Origin: Enterococcus hermanniensis
GTDB lineage: Bacteria; Bacillota; Bacilli; Lactobacillales; Enterococcaceae
Reading direction: 5' to 3'
Length of the DNA stretch: 64,000 nucleotides
NCBI RefSeq assembly: GCF_001885945.1
Contig: NZ_JXKQ01000005.1
Span: 124,001 to 188,000, forward strand
Shown piece after piece: positions 1 to 8,211 of this stretch. Under the pieces are notes generated by a model, which was given only the letters and a program-made list of their open reading frames with translations, had not been told where the DNA came from and made no database searches. The translations under genes were made by a program, and so were the position numbers. Position 1 is the first letter of the stretch; each line of letters starts with the position of its first letter.

Positions 1-1544
1 CAATGGTACAGTCATCAAATACTGAACATGGTTTTAAATTATGTGAAGAGATGTTAGCGTTAGGTGGACTAGGTCATACGGCAGTCGTCCATACAGAAGA
101 TGAATCGGTTGAATTAAATTTCGGTTTACGAATGAAAGCTTGTCGAATTTTAGTAAACTCCCCTTCTTCTGAAGGCGGCATTGGTGACATCTATAATGAA
201 TTGATTCCTTCGTTAACTTTAGGGTGTGGTTCATACGGAAAAAATTCAGTCTCTCATAACGTGTCTGCGCTAGACTTGATCAATATCAAAACGGTAGCGA
301 AACGGAGAAAAAACATGCAATGGTTTAAACTTCCAGCAAAAATCTATTTTGAAAAGAATTCTTTATTATATCTAACGCAGATGGAAAATGTCGAACGTGT
401 AATGATCGTTTGCGACCCAGGAATGGTTCAATTTGGTTATGCGGATATTGTTAGAGAGGCTTTAGGCAGACGACAAAATGATGTAAAAGTAGAAATTTTT
501 TCTGATGTCGAACCCAATCCATCAACGAATACCGTTTATAAAGGACTCGAAATGATGCTTAACTTCCAACCAGATACGATCATCGCTCTTGGTGGCGGTT
601 CTGCAATGGACGCCGCTAAAGGCATGTGGATGTTCTTTGAACATCCTGATACTTCATTCTTTGGCGCAAAACAAAAATTCCTAGATATCCGTAAACGAAC
701 TTATGGAATTAAGGCACCTGAGAAAACACAATTAGTCTGCATTCCAACTACTTCTGGCACAGGTGCAGAAGTAACACCATTCGCTGTAATCACAGATAGT
801 GAGACACACGTGAAATACCCATTAGCTGATTATGCATTAACACCGAACGTAGCAATCATTGATCCACAATTTGTTCTGACCTTGCCTGCATCGATTGCCG
901 CAGATACAGGAATGGACGTATTGACTCATGCGATTGAATCTTATGTTTCCGTCATGGCCTCTGATTATACCCGTGGTTTGAGTTTACAAGCGATCAAGAT
1001 CGTTTTTGATTACCTTGAAAAATCAGTGAAGATCGGGGATGAAATATCCCGCGAAAAAATGCATAATGCTTCAGCCATGGCAGGGATGGCTTTTGCCAAT
1101 GCTTTCTTAGGTATTTGTCATTCAATCGCGCATAAAATTGGCGGTGAATACGGTATTCCTCATGGTCGCACAAATGCCATTTTATTGCCGCACATCATTC
1201 GTTACAACGCTAAAGATCCGCAAAAACATGCGATGTTCCCTAAATATGATTATTTCCGTGCAGACGCTGATTATGCTGACATTGCTCGCTTCTTAGGATT
1301 AGAAGGGAATACAACCGCAGAATTAGTTGAAGCACTTGCTACAGCTGTCTATGACTTAGGGGTGAGCGTGGGGATTGAAATGAATCTAAAAGCCCAGGGT
1401 GTGACCAAAGAAACAGTGGCGGCGACAGTAGATCACTTAGCAGAATTGGCCTATGAAGATCAGTGTACAACAGCTAATCCTAAAGAACCTTTGATCAGCG
1501 AACTAAAAGAAATTATCGTTACTTGTTACGACTACAAAGCATAA
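1..1544 (+). CDS. adhE: Bifunctional acetaldehyde-CoA/alcohol dehydrogenase, C-terminal part (5' end outside window)
   Basis: AdhE reduces acetyl-CoA to acetaldehyde and then ethanol with NADH, regenerating NAD+ in fermentation; the cytosolic enzyme forms filaments (family knowledge). Visible here are the end of the aldehyde dehydrogenase domain (about residues 1-95, LGGLGHTAVVH and NSPSSEGGIGD), the linker AKRRKNMQWFKLPAKIYF, and the whole iron-dependent alcohol dehydrogenase domain with LGGGSAMDAAKG, PTTSGTGAEVTPF and the metal-binding Asp/His in DTGMDVLTHAIES and GICHSIAHKIGG. The frame is already open at base 1 and nothing resembles a start, so the catalytic Cys of the aldehyde half lies upstream. 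A hairpin terminator follows 23 bases after the stop. The gene looks intact and vertically inherited. Confidence 0.95.
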   Translation, partial: MVQSSNTEHGFKLCEEMLALGGLGHTAVVHTEDESVELNFGLRMKACRILVNSPSSEGGIGDIYNELIPSLTLGCGSYGKNSVSHNVSALDLINIKTVAKRRKNMQWFKLPAKIYFEKNSLLYLTQMENVERVMIVCDPGMVQFGYADIVREALGRRQNDVKVEIFSDVEPNPSTNTVYKGLEMMLNFQPDTIIALGGGSAMDAAKGMWMFFEHPDTSFFGAKQKFLDIRKRTYGIKAPEKTQLVCIPTTSGTGAEVTPFAVITDSETHVKYPLADYALTPNVAIIDPQFVLTLPASIAADTGMDVLTHAIESYVSVMASDYTRGLSLQAIKIVFDYLEKSVKIGDEISREKMHNASAMAGMAFANAFLGICHSIAHKIGGEYGIPHGRTNAILLPHIIRYNAKDPQKHAMFPKYDYFRADADYADIARFLGLEGNTTAELVEALATAVYDLGVSVGIEMNLKAQGVTKETVAATVDHLAELAYEDQCTTANPKEPLISELKEIIVTCYDYKA

Positions 1545-1566
1545 TCCATTTCGTATCATAGCGACT

Positions 1567-1605
1567 AAAAAACCTTCGATGAAAATTATTCATCGAAGGT
1601 TTTTT
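1567..1605. terminator. Bidirectional terminator between adhE and the P-type ATPase gene
   Basis: Perfect hairpin: arm AACCTTCGATGAA (1571-1583) pairs with TTCATCGAAGGTT (1589-1601) around ATTAT-type loop bases. It is flanked by an A-run and a T-run, so it can stop the convergent transcripts from both sides. Confidence 0.9.
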
Positions 1606-1612
1606 GGTTTGA

Positions 1613-4255
1613 TTAAATCGTTTCTGTATCTACTTCTGGTGCTTTGTGGAATTTGATCAGTTCATTCACAATAATCGGTACAATTGAAAGGAAGATCGCA
1701 ATCACCCAATGATTCATACTGATTGGCACAAGATAAAACAATTCTTGGGTTTTTGGAATCAACGCAATGAGTGTCGTAATTCCAATTGCCAACCAAGCCA
1801 TTTCTGCCAATGACTTGTTCGTCGCTAAGTCTATTTTGAAAATCGATTTACTACTACGAACATTGAAAACATGTAAAATCGATGAATAGGCTAAAACTAG
1901 AAAAGCCACTGTTTGACCTACTTCAAAACTTGCTGGCGTAAAGTAGCTGACATTATTTACAAAAGCGCCAATATAAAAACCAATCAATGTAACGATTGTA
2001 AAGACTCCCGCATTTAAGCCAATTTTTTGCCATAATCCACGGGCGAAGATCCCTTCATCTCTTGGAATTGGTTTTTCGTCCATGATCCCAGCTTCTGCTG
2101 GTTCACGACCCAAAGCAAACCCTGGCAAGCCGTCGGCCACTACGTTCACAAAGAGCAACTGCACTGCTGTAAATGGGGCGCCCCAACCTAATAACATAGC
2201 AATAACTACAATAAAAATTTCTGAGATATTACAACTTAACAAGAAATTGATCGCTTTTCGAATGCCTTGATACACAGAACGCCCCCGTGCAACTGCATCT
2301 ACAATCGTTGCAAAATTATCGTCTGTTAAAACCATATCCGCGGCACCTTTAGCGACATCCGTTCCAGTAATCCCCATTGCACAACCAACATCACTTGCTT
2401 TCAAGGCCGGTGCATCATTGACCCCGTCACCTGTCATCGCAACTACGGCACCTGTTCGCTGCCATGATTTAACGATTCGGATCTTATCTTCTGGTGTCAC
2501 TCGAGCATAAACGGATAGTTCTTTGACTTTTCCATCTAATTCATCATCCGTCATTTTTTGTAATTGGGCACCTGAAATTGCTTCTTTTCGACTCTTCATA
2601 ATCCCTAATTCTTTGGCAATCGCACCCGCAGTGACGACATGATCTCCCGTGATCATAACTGTCTTGATTCCGGCTTTTTTAGCCCGAGCGATTGCTTCTT
2701 TTGATTCTGGTCTTGGTGGATCGATCATTCCAATCAAACCCATTAAACGTAAATTCTTTTCTAAGGCTGCTGAAGTGATTTCTTTGGGCTCTTCATCATG
2801 AATCGCATAACCTACCGCAATAACTCGTAGCGCCTTTTTACCAAAGCGATCATTTACAATAGCCGCTTGATCGACATCCCCATAATGAAATTTAGGAAGC
2901 AACACATCGAAGGCACCTTTTGTGATCGAAATATATTTTTTCCCACGTTTATGTACAGTCGTCATCATCTTACGCTCTGAATCAAAAGGAATTTCTCCGA
3001 TTCGTGGATATTTCTCTTCTAACTCACGCTTGGTATGATAATTTTCTTCTACGGCACGAACGATAGCAACTTCGGTAGGATTTCCTTTGATTTCCAATTC
3101 ATTGTCATCATTTTCAACGATTACGTCCGTACATAAAGCCGCAGTAGTTAGTACTTCCATCGCTTCATCCGTCATTCCTTCTTCAGTATCTACTACGGAA
3201 TCACCATGGGTCCATACACGACGAACCCGCATTTTATTTTGGGTCAACGTCCCGGTTTTGTCTGAACAAATTACATTTGCTGATCCCAATGTTTCTACTG
3301 CAGGCAACTTACGAATAATCGCATTTTTCTTGGCCATTTTTTGGACACCAAAAGCCAAGGTCAAGGTTACGATGACCGTTAGTGTTTCAGGTACTGCTGC
3401 CACCGCTAAGGAAATCGATGTAATAAACATATCCAGCATCGGTTCACCTTGCATCGCTCCAATGAAAAAGACAAAAGCCGCAGCTGCTAAAGCGATCAAA
3501 CTAATTCGTTTGCCTAATTGATTTAATCGTTTTTGCAGAGGTGTTTTTTGATTTTCATCATCATTTAGCAGGCCAGCGATTTTACCCATCTCAGTCTGCA
3601 TACCGGTTGCAGTGACGATTGCTTTTCCGCGACCATTTACAACTGTTGAACCTTTATAAAGCATGTTTATTCGGTCACCTAATGCTGCATCTTCTTCCCC
3701 AACATATTCAGGATCTTTCATTACAGGTTCACTTTCGCCAGTCAATGCAGATTCCTCGACACGCAATTGCGACGCTTCAATAATACGCGCGTCTGCCGTG
3801 ATCATCGAACCAGATTCCAGCAATAAAGTATCTCCTGGAACTAAATCTTCTGCATCAACTTCTTGTTGTTTCCCATTTCGCAATACGCTAGCCGTCTGCT
3901 TATTCATATCTTGTAAAGCCGATAATGCTTTTTCAGCATTGCCTTCTTGTACGATGGCTAAGACAGAATTGATCACGACAATTGCAATAATCAAGAAACT
4001 CTCAAAATAGTCCCCATGATCGGTTGCAATCGCAGTGTATAATGAAATCACTGCTGCTACTAACAAAATAATTGTTGTAAAATCAGTGAGGCTATGAAAA
4101 AACTTTTTAACTAATGATTCTTTCGGTGCTTCTTCAAATTTATTTTTACCGTTATTTTTTATTTTTTCATCAACTTGTGATTGTGATAATCCACTCTCTA
4201 AATTAGCGTCAAATTCACTTATTACAGTATCTCCTGTTTCTTTGTAGGGTTTCAT
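1613..4255 (-). CDS. P-type cation-transporting ATPase (P2-type, probably Ca2+)
   Basis: Membrane pump of 880 residues that couples ATP hydrolysis to cation export. Seen in order: cation ATPase N-terminal domain (1-75), two helices (about 58-105), actuator domain with TGES (172-175), M4 with the VPETLTV segment (about 288-294), phosphorylation motif DKTGTLT (Asp332), hinge motif TGDGVND and six C-terminal helices. M6 reads NVVADGLPGFALG, keeping the Asn and Asp that bind Ca2+ in SERCA-type pumps, but M4 has PETL where SERCA has PEGL, so the ion is uncertain. Start ATG has AAAGGAGG six bases upstream. It is monocistronic with its own promoter and converges on adhE. Confidence 0.9.
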   Translation of the reverse strand: MKPYKETGDTVISEFDANLESGLSQSQVDEKIKNNGKNKFEEAPKESLVKKFFHSLTDFTTIILLVAAVISLYTAIATDHGDYFESFLIIAIVVINSVLAIVQEGNAEKALSALQDMNKQTASVLRNGKQQEVDAEDLVPGDTLLLESGSMITADARIIEASQLRVEESALTGESEPVMKDPEYVGEEDAALGDRINMLYKGSTVVNGRGKAIVTATGMQTEMGKIAGLLNDDENQKTPLQKRLNQLGKRISLIALAAAAFVFFIGAMQGEPMLDMFITSISLAVAAVPETLTVIVTLTLAFGVQKMAKKNAIIRKLPAVETLGSANVICSDKTGTLTQNKMRVRRVWTHGDSVVDTEEGMTDEAMEVLTTAALCTDVIVENDDNELEIKGNPTEVAIVRAVEENYHTKRELEEKYPRIGEIPFDSERKMMTTVHKRGKKYISITKGAFDVLLPKFHYGDVDQAAIVNDRFGKKALRVIAVGYAIHDEEPKEITSAALEKNLRLMGLIGMIDPPRPESKEAIARAKKAGIKTVMITGDHVVTAGAIAKELGIMKSRKEAISGAQLQKMTDDELDGKVKELSVYARVTPEDKIRIVKSWQRTGAVVAMTGDGVNDAPALKASDVGCAMGITGTDVAKGAADMVLTDDNFATIVDAVARGRSVYQGIRKAINFLLSCNISEIFIVVIAMLLGWGAPFTAVQLLFVNVVADGLPGFALGREPAEAGIMDEKPIPRDEGIFARGLWQKIGLNAGVFTIVTLIGFYIGAFVNNVSYFTPASFEVGQTVAFLVLAYSSILHVFNVRSSKSIFKIDLATNKSLAEMAWLAIGITTLIALIPKTQELFYLVPISMNHWVIAIFLSIVPIIVNELIKFHKAPEVDTETI

Positions 4256-4297
4256 CCCATTCCTCCTTTAAGTTATAAAAAATTTCTTATGTTATTA

Positions 4298-4326
4298 CTA
4301 TAACACACAAAAGAGAGACAGTTCAA
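4298..4326 (-). promoter_or_regulatory. Sigma-A-type promoter of the P-type ATPase gene
   Basis: On the minus strand TTGAAC (4321-4326) and TTATAG (4298-4303) are 17 bases apart, 43 bases before the start codon. Confidence 0.6.
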
Positions 4327-4382
4327 AGTATCCAGCAATATTTAACTTTAAATAAACAAATATTTTTTATTAAATAACCAAT

Positions 4383-4420
4383 GCTAAACGCTTTCATTAA
4401 ATAGCTAAATATGCTATATT
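4383..4420 (+). promoter_or_regulatory. Extended -10 promoter with a cre-like site, driving the candidate RNA
   Basis: TGCTATATT (4412-4420) has the TGn extension in front of a TATATT -10 box; the -35 region is poor. The -35 area reads TGAAAGCGTTTAGC on the minus strand (4383-4396), which matches the left arm and centre of the CcpA cre consensus but not its last two bases. CcpA control is therefore only a possibility. The predicted transcription start is about 4427-4431. Confidence 0.4.
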
Positions 4421-4430
4421 ATAGATACAA

Positions 4431-4806
4431 GGAAGGAGGAACTTAAATCATTCGAAGGATTTCTCGATAAAGGTAGTAGAAAGAAAGTAAACAATAAAGT
4501 TGTTAGTAATACCAGATTCACCTGTAAGTTGTTCATTGTGTATGTGTAAGGTATTTCCTTATAAATAGTGAATGCGTATCAAAGGTTGAGTAGTACAATC
4601 AAACACACAAGTAAAAAGATACGTAATTAAGAAAGTTTCTTAAAACTGAATATCGTGAAAATGTAGTAAGAACAAGATTTATGTTTATAGTCAAGAAATT
4701 CATGTAATACTTTGCATGTACCATTAAATAAAGTAGTATATAAATTCGAATGATTTAATCCTTCCGAGATACTAAGAGTCAGGCTTATCGAGAGCCTGGC
4801 TTTTTT
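4431..4806 (+). ncRNA. Candidate structured non-coding RNA, about 375 nt, family not recognised
   Basis: No open frame longer than about ten codons exists here, yet the sequence folds. GGAAGGA (4431-4437) and TTAAATCATTCGAA (4443-4456) pair perfectly with TCCTTCC (4759-4765) and TTCGAATGATTTAA (4745-4758), a 21-bp closing helix with one 5-nt bulge on the 5' side. Inside lie local stems: AACAA/TTGTT near 4490-4505, TGCGTATC (4573-4580)/GATACGTA enclosing GGTTG/CAATC, and TTAAGAAA/TTTCTTAA near 4627-4643. The 3' end is a terminator whose entire 7-nt loop TATCGAG (4786-4792) is complementary to CTCGATA (4463-4469), suggesting a pseudoknot. It does not carry tmRNA, RNase P, SRP RNA, T-box or 6S signatures that I know. 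No gene follows on this strand, so a trans-acting RNA is more likely than a leader. A short inverted-repeat element is the main alternative. Confidence 0.5.
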
Positions 4807-4807
4807 A
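4777..4807 (+). terminator. Intrinsic terminator of the candidate RNA
   Basis: AGTCAGGCT (4777-4785) pairs with AGCCTGGCT (4793-4801), one G-U pair, 7-nt loop, followed by a T-run. Confidence 0.85.
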
Positions 4808-4821
4808 TTTTACTCTTAATT

Positions 4822-4853
4822 AAAAAAGTGAGTTACTCCGCGGAGCAACTCAC
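4822..4853 (-). terminator. Terminator of the hydrolase/amidohydrolase unit
   Basis: GTGAGTT (4828-4834) pairs with AACTCAC (4847-4853) around CTCC/GGAG. On the minus strand the stem is followed by TTTTTT. Confidence 0.8.
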
Positions 4854-4860
4854 TCTTCCC

Positions 4861-5694
4861 TTATTTTTGTTCTTTGATTACTTCCGCAAAGCCTTCAGGT
4901 TTTTGAGCATAGCCCAAATGACCCCCGGGAATCATAGTAATGGGTACATCGATCGCTACTGACAATTGATTCATTACGCTACAAGGGAAAGAATTGCCTG
5001 AATCAGTTCCATTTAAAAGAACCACTTTATCATGATTGTTCTTAAATGTTGCTAAATCAATTTCACGGCTTGTATATTGTCGAATTTCGTAATTGATCCA
5101 GAACATTCGTTGACGTAGTGATTCTTTGGCTTGCTCTTAAGATAAATTAGCTGGTGGATTCATCATCATTTGGCGGTCCAATTCACCGATATTCATATCT
5201 TTGGCAAAATGCATCATTGCTTCTGGTAATTTCCCTTGATTTGCTAATTCAACTACCGCAGCATTATCTGCTTGAGCACCTTCCTTGTCTTCAAGAAAAA
5301 CATTAATTGGTGATTCATGGAATAGCGCCTTTTTGAAAATTTCTGGATACTCTTGTAATGTCTCCATCACAACAATTGAACCTGAGCTTGATCCTAAAAT
5401 ATAAGTGGGCTCTTTCGCAACCTGTTCAACTAAAGCAGCAATATCAGCAGCATCTGTTTGGATACGATAAGTGCTGTCGCTATTTTTAGCTTCTTCTGGA
5501 ATTGGTTTGGTTAATTCACTCGACCCGTAATTACGACGATCATATGTGATGACTGTAAAATCATTTTTTAAAAATTCAGCAGCTCCAGCAAATATGTCCC
5601 CTGTTCCATTCGCTCCAGGAACAAAGATCAATGCTGGACCATGGCCTACTACGTTGTATGAAATATTCGCGCCATCAACAGATAAAATTGACAT
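4861..5694 (-). pseudogene. Alpha/beta hydrolase gene interrupted by an in-frame TAA
   Basis: Two reading-frame pieces (5694-5137 and 5106-4861) lie in the same frame, separated by one TAA stop at 5137-5139 and ten sense codons. Read through, they give a 277-residue alpha/beta hydrolase of ordinary length. The N-terminal piece has the nucleophile elbow LGSSSGSIV. The acid region (LNGTDSGN) and catalytic His (PGGHLGY) lie after the stop, so the truncated 185-residue product cannot be active. The context ...NLS-stop-EQAKESL suggests CAA (Gln) changed to TAA. The C-terminal piece has no ribosome binding site of its own. It follows the amidohydrolase gene by 23 bases and probably shared its operon and substrate class. 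A recent nonsense mutation is most likely; a sequence error cannot be excluded. Confidence 0.8.
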
Positions 5695-5717
5695 TTAAAA
5701 CACTCCTTCTATGTTCA

Positions 5718-6734
5718 TTATAATTTGAATAATTTTTCAGCTGTTTCATGAGCTATTTTTTCTTTGCTTTCAGGACTGATCGGTGCATTTTCAATAAAAC
5801 GTCCTGCTTGATCCGTTTTCACGAATGGATAATCTTCTCCCCACATCATATGGTCCGCTCCAACCCGATTAAGATTGAAAAGTAGTTGATCGTATTCGAA
5901 AATACCACTTGGATTGATATAGATATGTTCTCGATAATATTCTGAAAAACGTTTTTTCAAACCCGTTTCAACAGGATCAGTTATATCATCGATGCGGTTT
6001 AAAAAGGTCGGTACGAATTCACCCCAATGACCTGAAATAATTTTTAAGTTCGGCAAACGATCAAAGATGCCAGAAAAAATCAATCGAACGACTTGAATAC
6101 CAGCTTCCATATGCCAGCCAAATGCTGGTGTTGATAAGATTGATTTTACAGCTGCTGAATAAGAATCACTCTTGTAGAGCACGTCTGTTTCGGTTTTTGT
6201 TGGATACCCAGGATGAATATATATCGGTACGTCCAATTCTGCGGCTTTTTCGAATACTGGGAAAAACTCTGGTTCATCTACAAAACGACCATCGATTGTC
6301 CCGCTAATCAAAGCGCCTCTTAAATCTAATTCTTTTACCGCATATTCCAGTTCTTCAACAGAAGCTGCGGGATCTTTTAAAGGTAATGTTGCTAATCCGA
6401 TAAAACGATCTGGTTTTTGTTCGATATTTTTAGCTAGGGCTTCATTCAATTCTCGCGCAGCGGGAATAGCTAATTCTGCAGGTAATAATTGTGGTGTGAT
6501 TCCCGCAGCTGATAGTACTTGCATGGTGATTCCTTGCTCATCCATATAGCGAATGCGTTCGTCTAAAACATCGGTCATCGAACCTGGAGCTGGTGTGGCT
6601 CCTAGCATCCCCGCGTTCATATCTTGTTGATATTGTTTAAACTCTGCTTGATTGGGTAAGCTCGCATTGTATTTTTGAATGACCGCCATTGCCTCTGGTG
6701 TTGTAAAATGTTCTTCAACAGTAATAACTTTCAT
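5718..6734 (-). CDS. Metal-dependent amidohydrolase, ACMSD-like (amidohydrolase-2 family)
   Basis: TIM-barrel hydrolase or decarboxylase of 338 residues, cytosolic. The first strand reads VITVEEHFTTPE, an E-x-H in place of the usual D-x-H metal motif; later IYIHPGYP, ISGHWGEFVP and MWGEDYPF supply the His, His and Asp expected of this family. Family members act on aromatic acids such as aminocarboxymuconate semialdehyde and resorcylate; the substrate here is unknown. I chose the ATG at 6734 because AAGGAG lies nine bases before it, whereas the ATG at 6743 directly abuts the ribosome binding site. It lies downstream of a TetR gene and upstream of the broken hydrolase, suggesting a small regulated catabolic or detoxification unit. 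Confidence 0.8.
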   Translation of the reverse strand: MKVITVEEHFTTPEAMAVIQKYNASLPNQAEFKQYQQDMNAGMLGATPAPGSMTDVLDERIRYMDEQGITMQVLSAAGITPQLLPAELAIPAARELNEALAKNIEQKPDRFIGLATLPLKDPAASVEELEYAVKELDLRGALISGTIDGRFVDEPEFFPVFEKAAELDVPIYIHPGYPTKTETDVLYKSDSYSAAVKSILSTPAFGWHMEAGIQVVRLIFSGIFDRLPNLKIISGHWGEFVPTFLNRIDDITDPVETGLKKRFSEYYREHIYINPSGIFEYDQLLFNLNRVGADHMMWGEDYPFVKTDQAGRFIENAPISPESKEKIAHETAEKLFKL

Positions 6735-6851
6735 CTTGTGCATCTCCTTGAAATTTTTATCTAAAGGCTTTACTTGACTACGAGGTAATCATACTGCTGA
6801 AAACGACCCATTTGAAGCACAAAAAAGCGATAAGTGTCCCGTATCTTTCAT

Positions 6852-7430
6852 TTATTTTGGTAAACTGATCAGTCGCTCGATTCCAAAGCCTTTTAAGAGA
6901 TTATCTCTTGTTAAAGTAGTTAAAACTGTGGCCATTTTTTCTGGCGAACGTGGGTCAGCAGTCATGAGCCAGGCCCGTGAAACTTGGACATGTGCTCCGA
7001 CGATATAATTAGCTAAATCCGTCGCTGAAATAATAGTTTGTTTTCCCCTCAATTCTTTTTCATATAAATTAGTAGCTGTTAAAAACATTTTTTCAGTTAG
7101 AAATGGCCAATTTAGATAGCTGACAAAGGCTTTAATAAATTCTCGTTGTTGATATAAGTACCGAAAATAATTTTTAAAAGGCTCCTCAACGATTTCACCA
7201 TGCTCCATCTGAACTGCTTCAAGAATGCCAGTTTCGATCTCTGAAATGACCCAATCCAAAAAATCATCTTTGCTATCAAAATTACGGTAAAAAGTTGAGC
7301 GAGCAACTTGGGCTTGATTTACAATTGCTTTGATTGAAACCTGATCTAACTTTTTTCCACTGGTTAATAAATCTGCCAAGGCTCTCATTAAACGTTGCTG
7401 GCTTTTTACTTGTCGTTTGTCCAAAGACAT
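6852..7430 (-). CDS. TetR/AcrR-family transcriptional regulator
   Basis: Protein of 192 residues. An N-terminal helix-turn-helix is visible (KLDQVSIKAIVNQAQVARSTFYRNFDSKDDFL, about residues 26-57), followed by a helical ligand-binding domain that resembles the DhaS-like TetR regulators of lactic acid bacteria. It probably represses nearby genes in response to a small molecule; the amidohydrolase directly downstream (117 bases) is the obvious candidate target. I chose the ATG at 7430 (GGGAGAAG just upstream). The frame extends to 7538, but that would run through the terminator of the preceding gene. No clear operator palindrome was found in 6735-6851. Confidence 0.8.
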   Translation of the reverse strand: MSLDKRQVKSQQRLMRALADLLTSGKKLDQVSIKAIVNQAQVARSTFYRNFDSKDDFLDWVISEIETGILEAVQMEHGEIVEEPFKNYFRYLYQQREFIKAFVSYLNWPFLTEKMFLTATNLYEKELRGKQTIISATDLANYIVGAHVQVSRAWLMTADPRSPEKMATVLTTLTRDNLLKGFGIERLISLPK

Positions 7431-7525
7431 CTTCTCCCGTCGCTTGATTGATACTTTCACAATAATAAAATTTGGTGCAAAAAACGAATAAAATGCATCA
7501 TTGCTGGCTTTGTGTTTTAAGAATG

Positions 7526-7551
7526 CAAAAAGCCGCAATTAAATTGCGGCT
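7526..7551 (-). terminator. Terminator after the azoreductase gene
   Basis: AGCCGCAAT (7531-7539) pairs with ATTGCGGCT (7543-7551). On the minus strand it is followed by TTTTGC. Confidence 0.8.
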
Positions 7552-7566
7552 CATCCAACTTTATAA

Positions 7567-8187
7567 TTAAAAAGTTTTTCCTAATTCCTGTGCTTTTTTA
7601 ACTGCTTCAGCAACGATTTCTTCGGCAAGTTCAGGGTTATGGTCCATTCCTTCAACGAATAGATCTTGTACATCAGTGATACCCATAAAACTCATTGCTA
7701 GATGAACATATTTTGCTCCAAAATCTTCACCTTTATAGGTCCCTCCGTTTGCTTGGATATGCAGAATTGGCTTGTTAGCTAATAATCCCACCGAACCGGT
7801 TGCAGTATATTTAAAGGTTTTTCCAACGACCATGATTGTATCAAACCATGCTTTTAACATTGGTGGGATACTTAAATTCCACATAGGATTAACGATCACG
7901 ACTTTGTCTGCTGTCATAAATTGTGCTGTCAATTCATCAAAACGTGCTAATTTTGCTTGTTGCGCAGTACTTAGCTCAGTAAATAAGGTTCCTTGAGCTA
8001 ACGCACTGAAGGCTGTTAAAATATCTTTATCTACTAATGGGATCGAATCAGAATATAGTGAAAGTTCTTCAATTTCATCTTGCGGATTGGCTTGACGATA
8101 GCTTGTCAAAAATTCTCCGGCTACAAAAACTGATCGTGATTCTTTTGCTGTTAATGGATGTGCTTTTACTACTAATAATTTCGTCAT
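7567..8187 (-). CDS. azoR: FMN-dependent NADH-azoreductase / NAD(P)H quinone reductase
   Basis: Flavodoxin-fold enzyme of 206 residues. The N-terminal phosphate-binding strand-loop reads LLVVKAHPLTAKESRSV; the FMN-binding segment VIVNPMWNLSIPPMLKAWFDTI (about residues 96-117) and HIQANGGTYKG are typical of the AzoR/AcpD family. These enzymes reduce quinones and azo compounds by two electrons using NADH and protect against thiol and quinone stress. It is the last gene of a MarR-aldo/keto reductase-azoreductase unit, 24 bases after the reductase gene, and ends at a clear terminator. Its regulation by the MarR protein is inferred from position. Confidence 0.85.
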   Translation of the reverse strand: MTKLLVVKAHPLTAKESRSVFVAGEFLTSYRQANPQDEIEELSLYSDSIPLVDKDILTAFSALAQGTLFTELSTAQQAKLARFDELTAQFMTADKVVIVNPMWNLSIPPMLKAWFDTIMVVGKTFKYTATGSVGLLANKPILHIQANGGTYKGEDFGAKYVHLAMSFMGITDVQDLFVEGMDHNPELAEEIVAEAVKKAQELGKTF

Positions 8188-8211
8188 TACTGTTCCTCTT
8201 TTTCTACATAA

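Noticed and set aside
4443-4758. Miniature inverted-repeat transposon explaining the 14-bp repeats
   Set aside because: No target-site duplication is visible, pairing continues outside the repeat (GGAAGGA/TCCTTCC), and promoter and terminator frame the unit; kept only as an alternative.
7431-7538. N-terminal extension of the TetR regulator
   Set aside because: It would overlap the azoreductase terminator and adds residues unlike the family; ATG at 7430 has a ribosome binding site.
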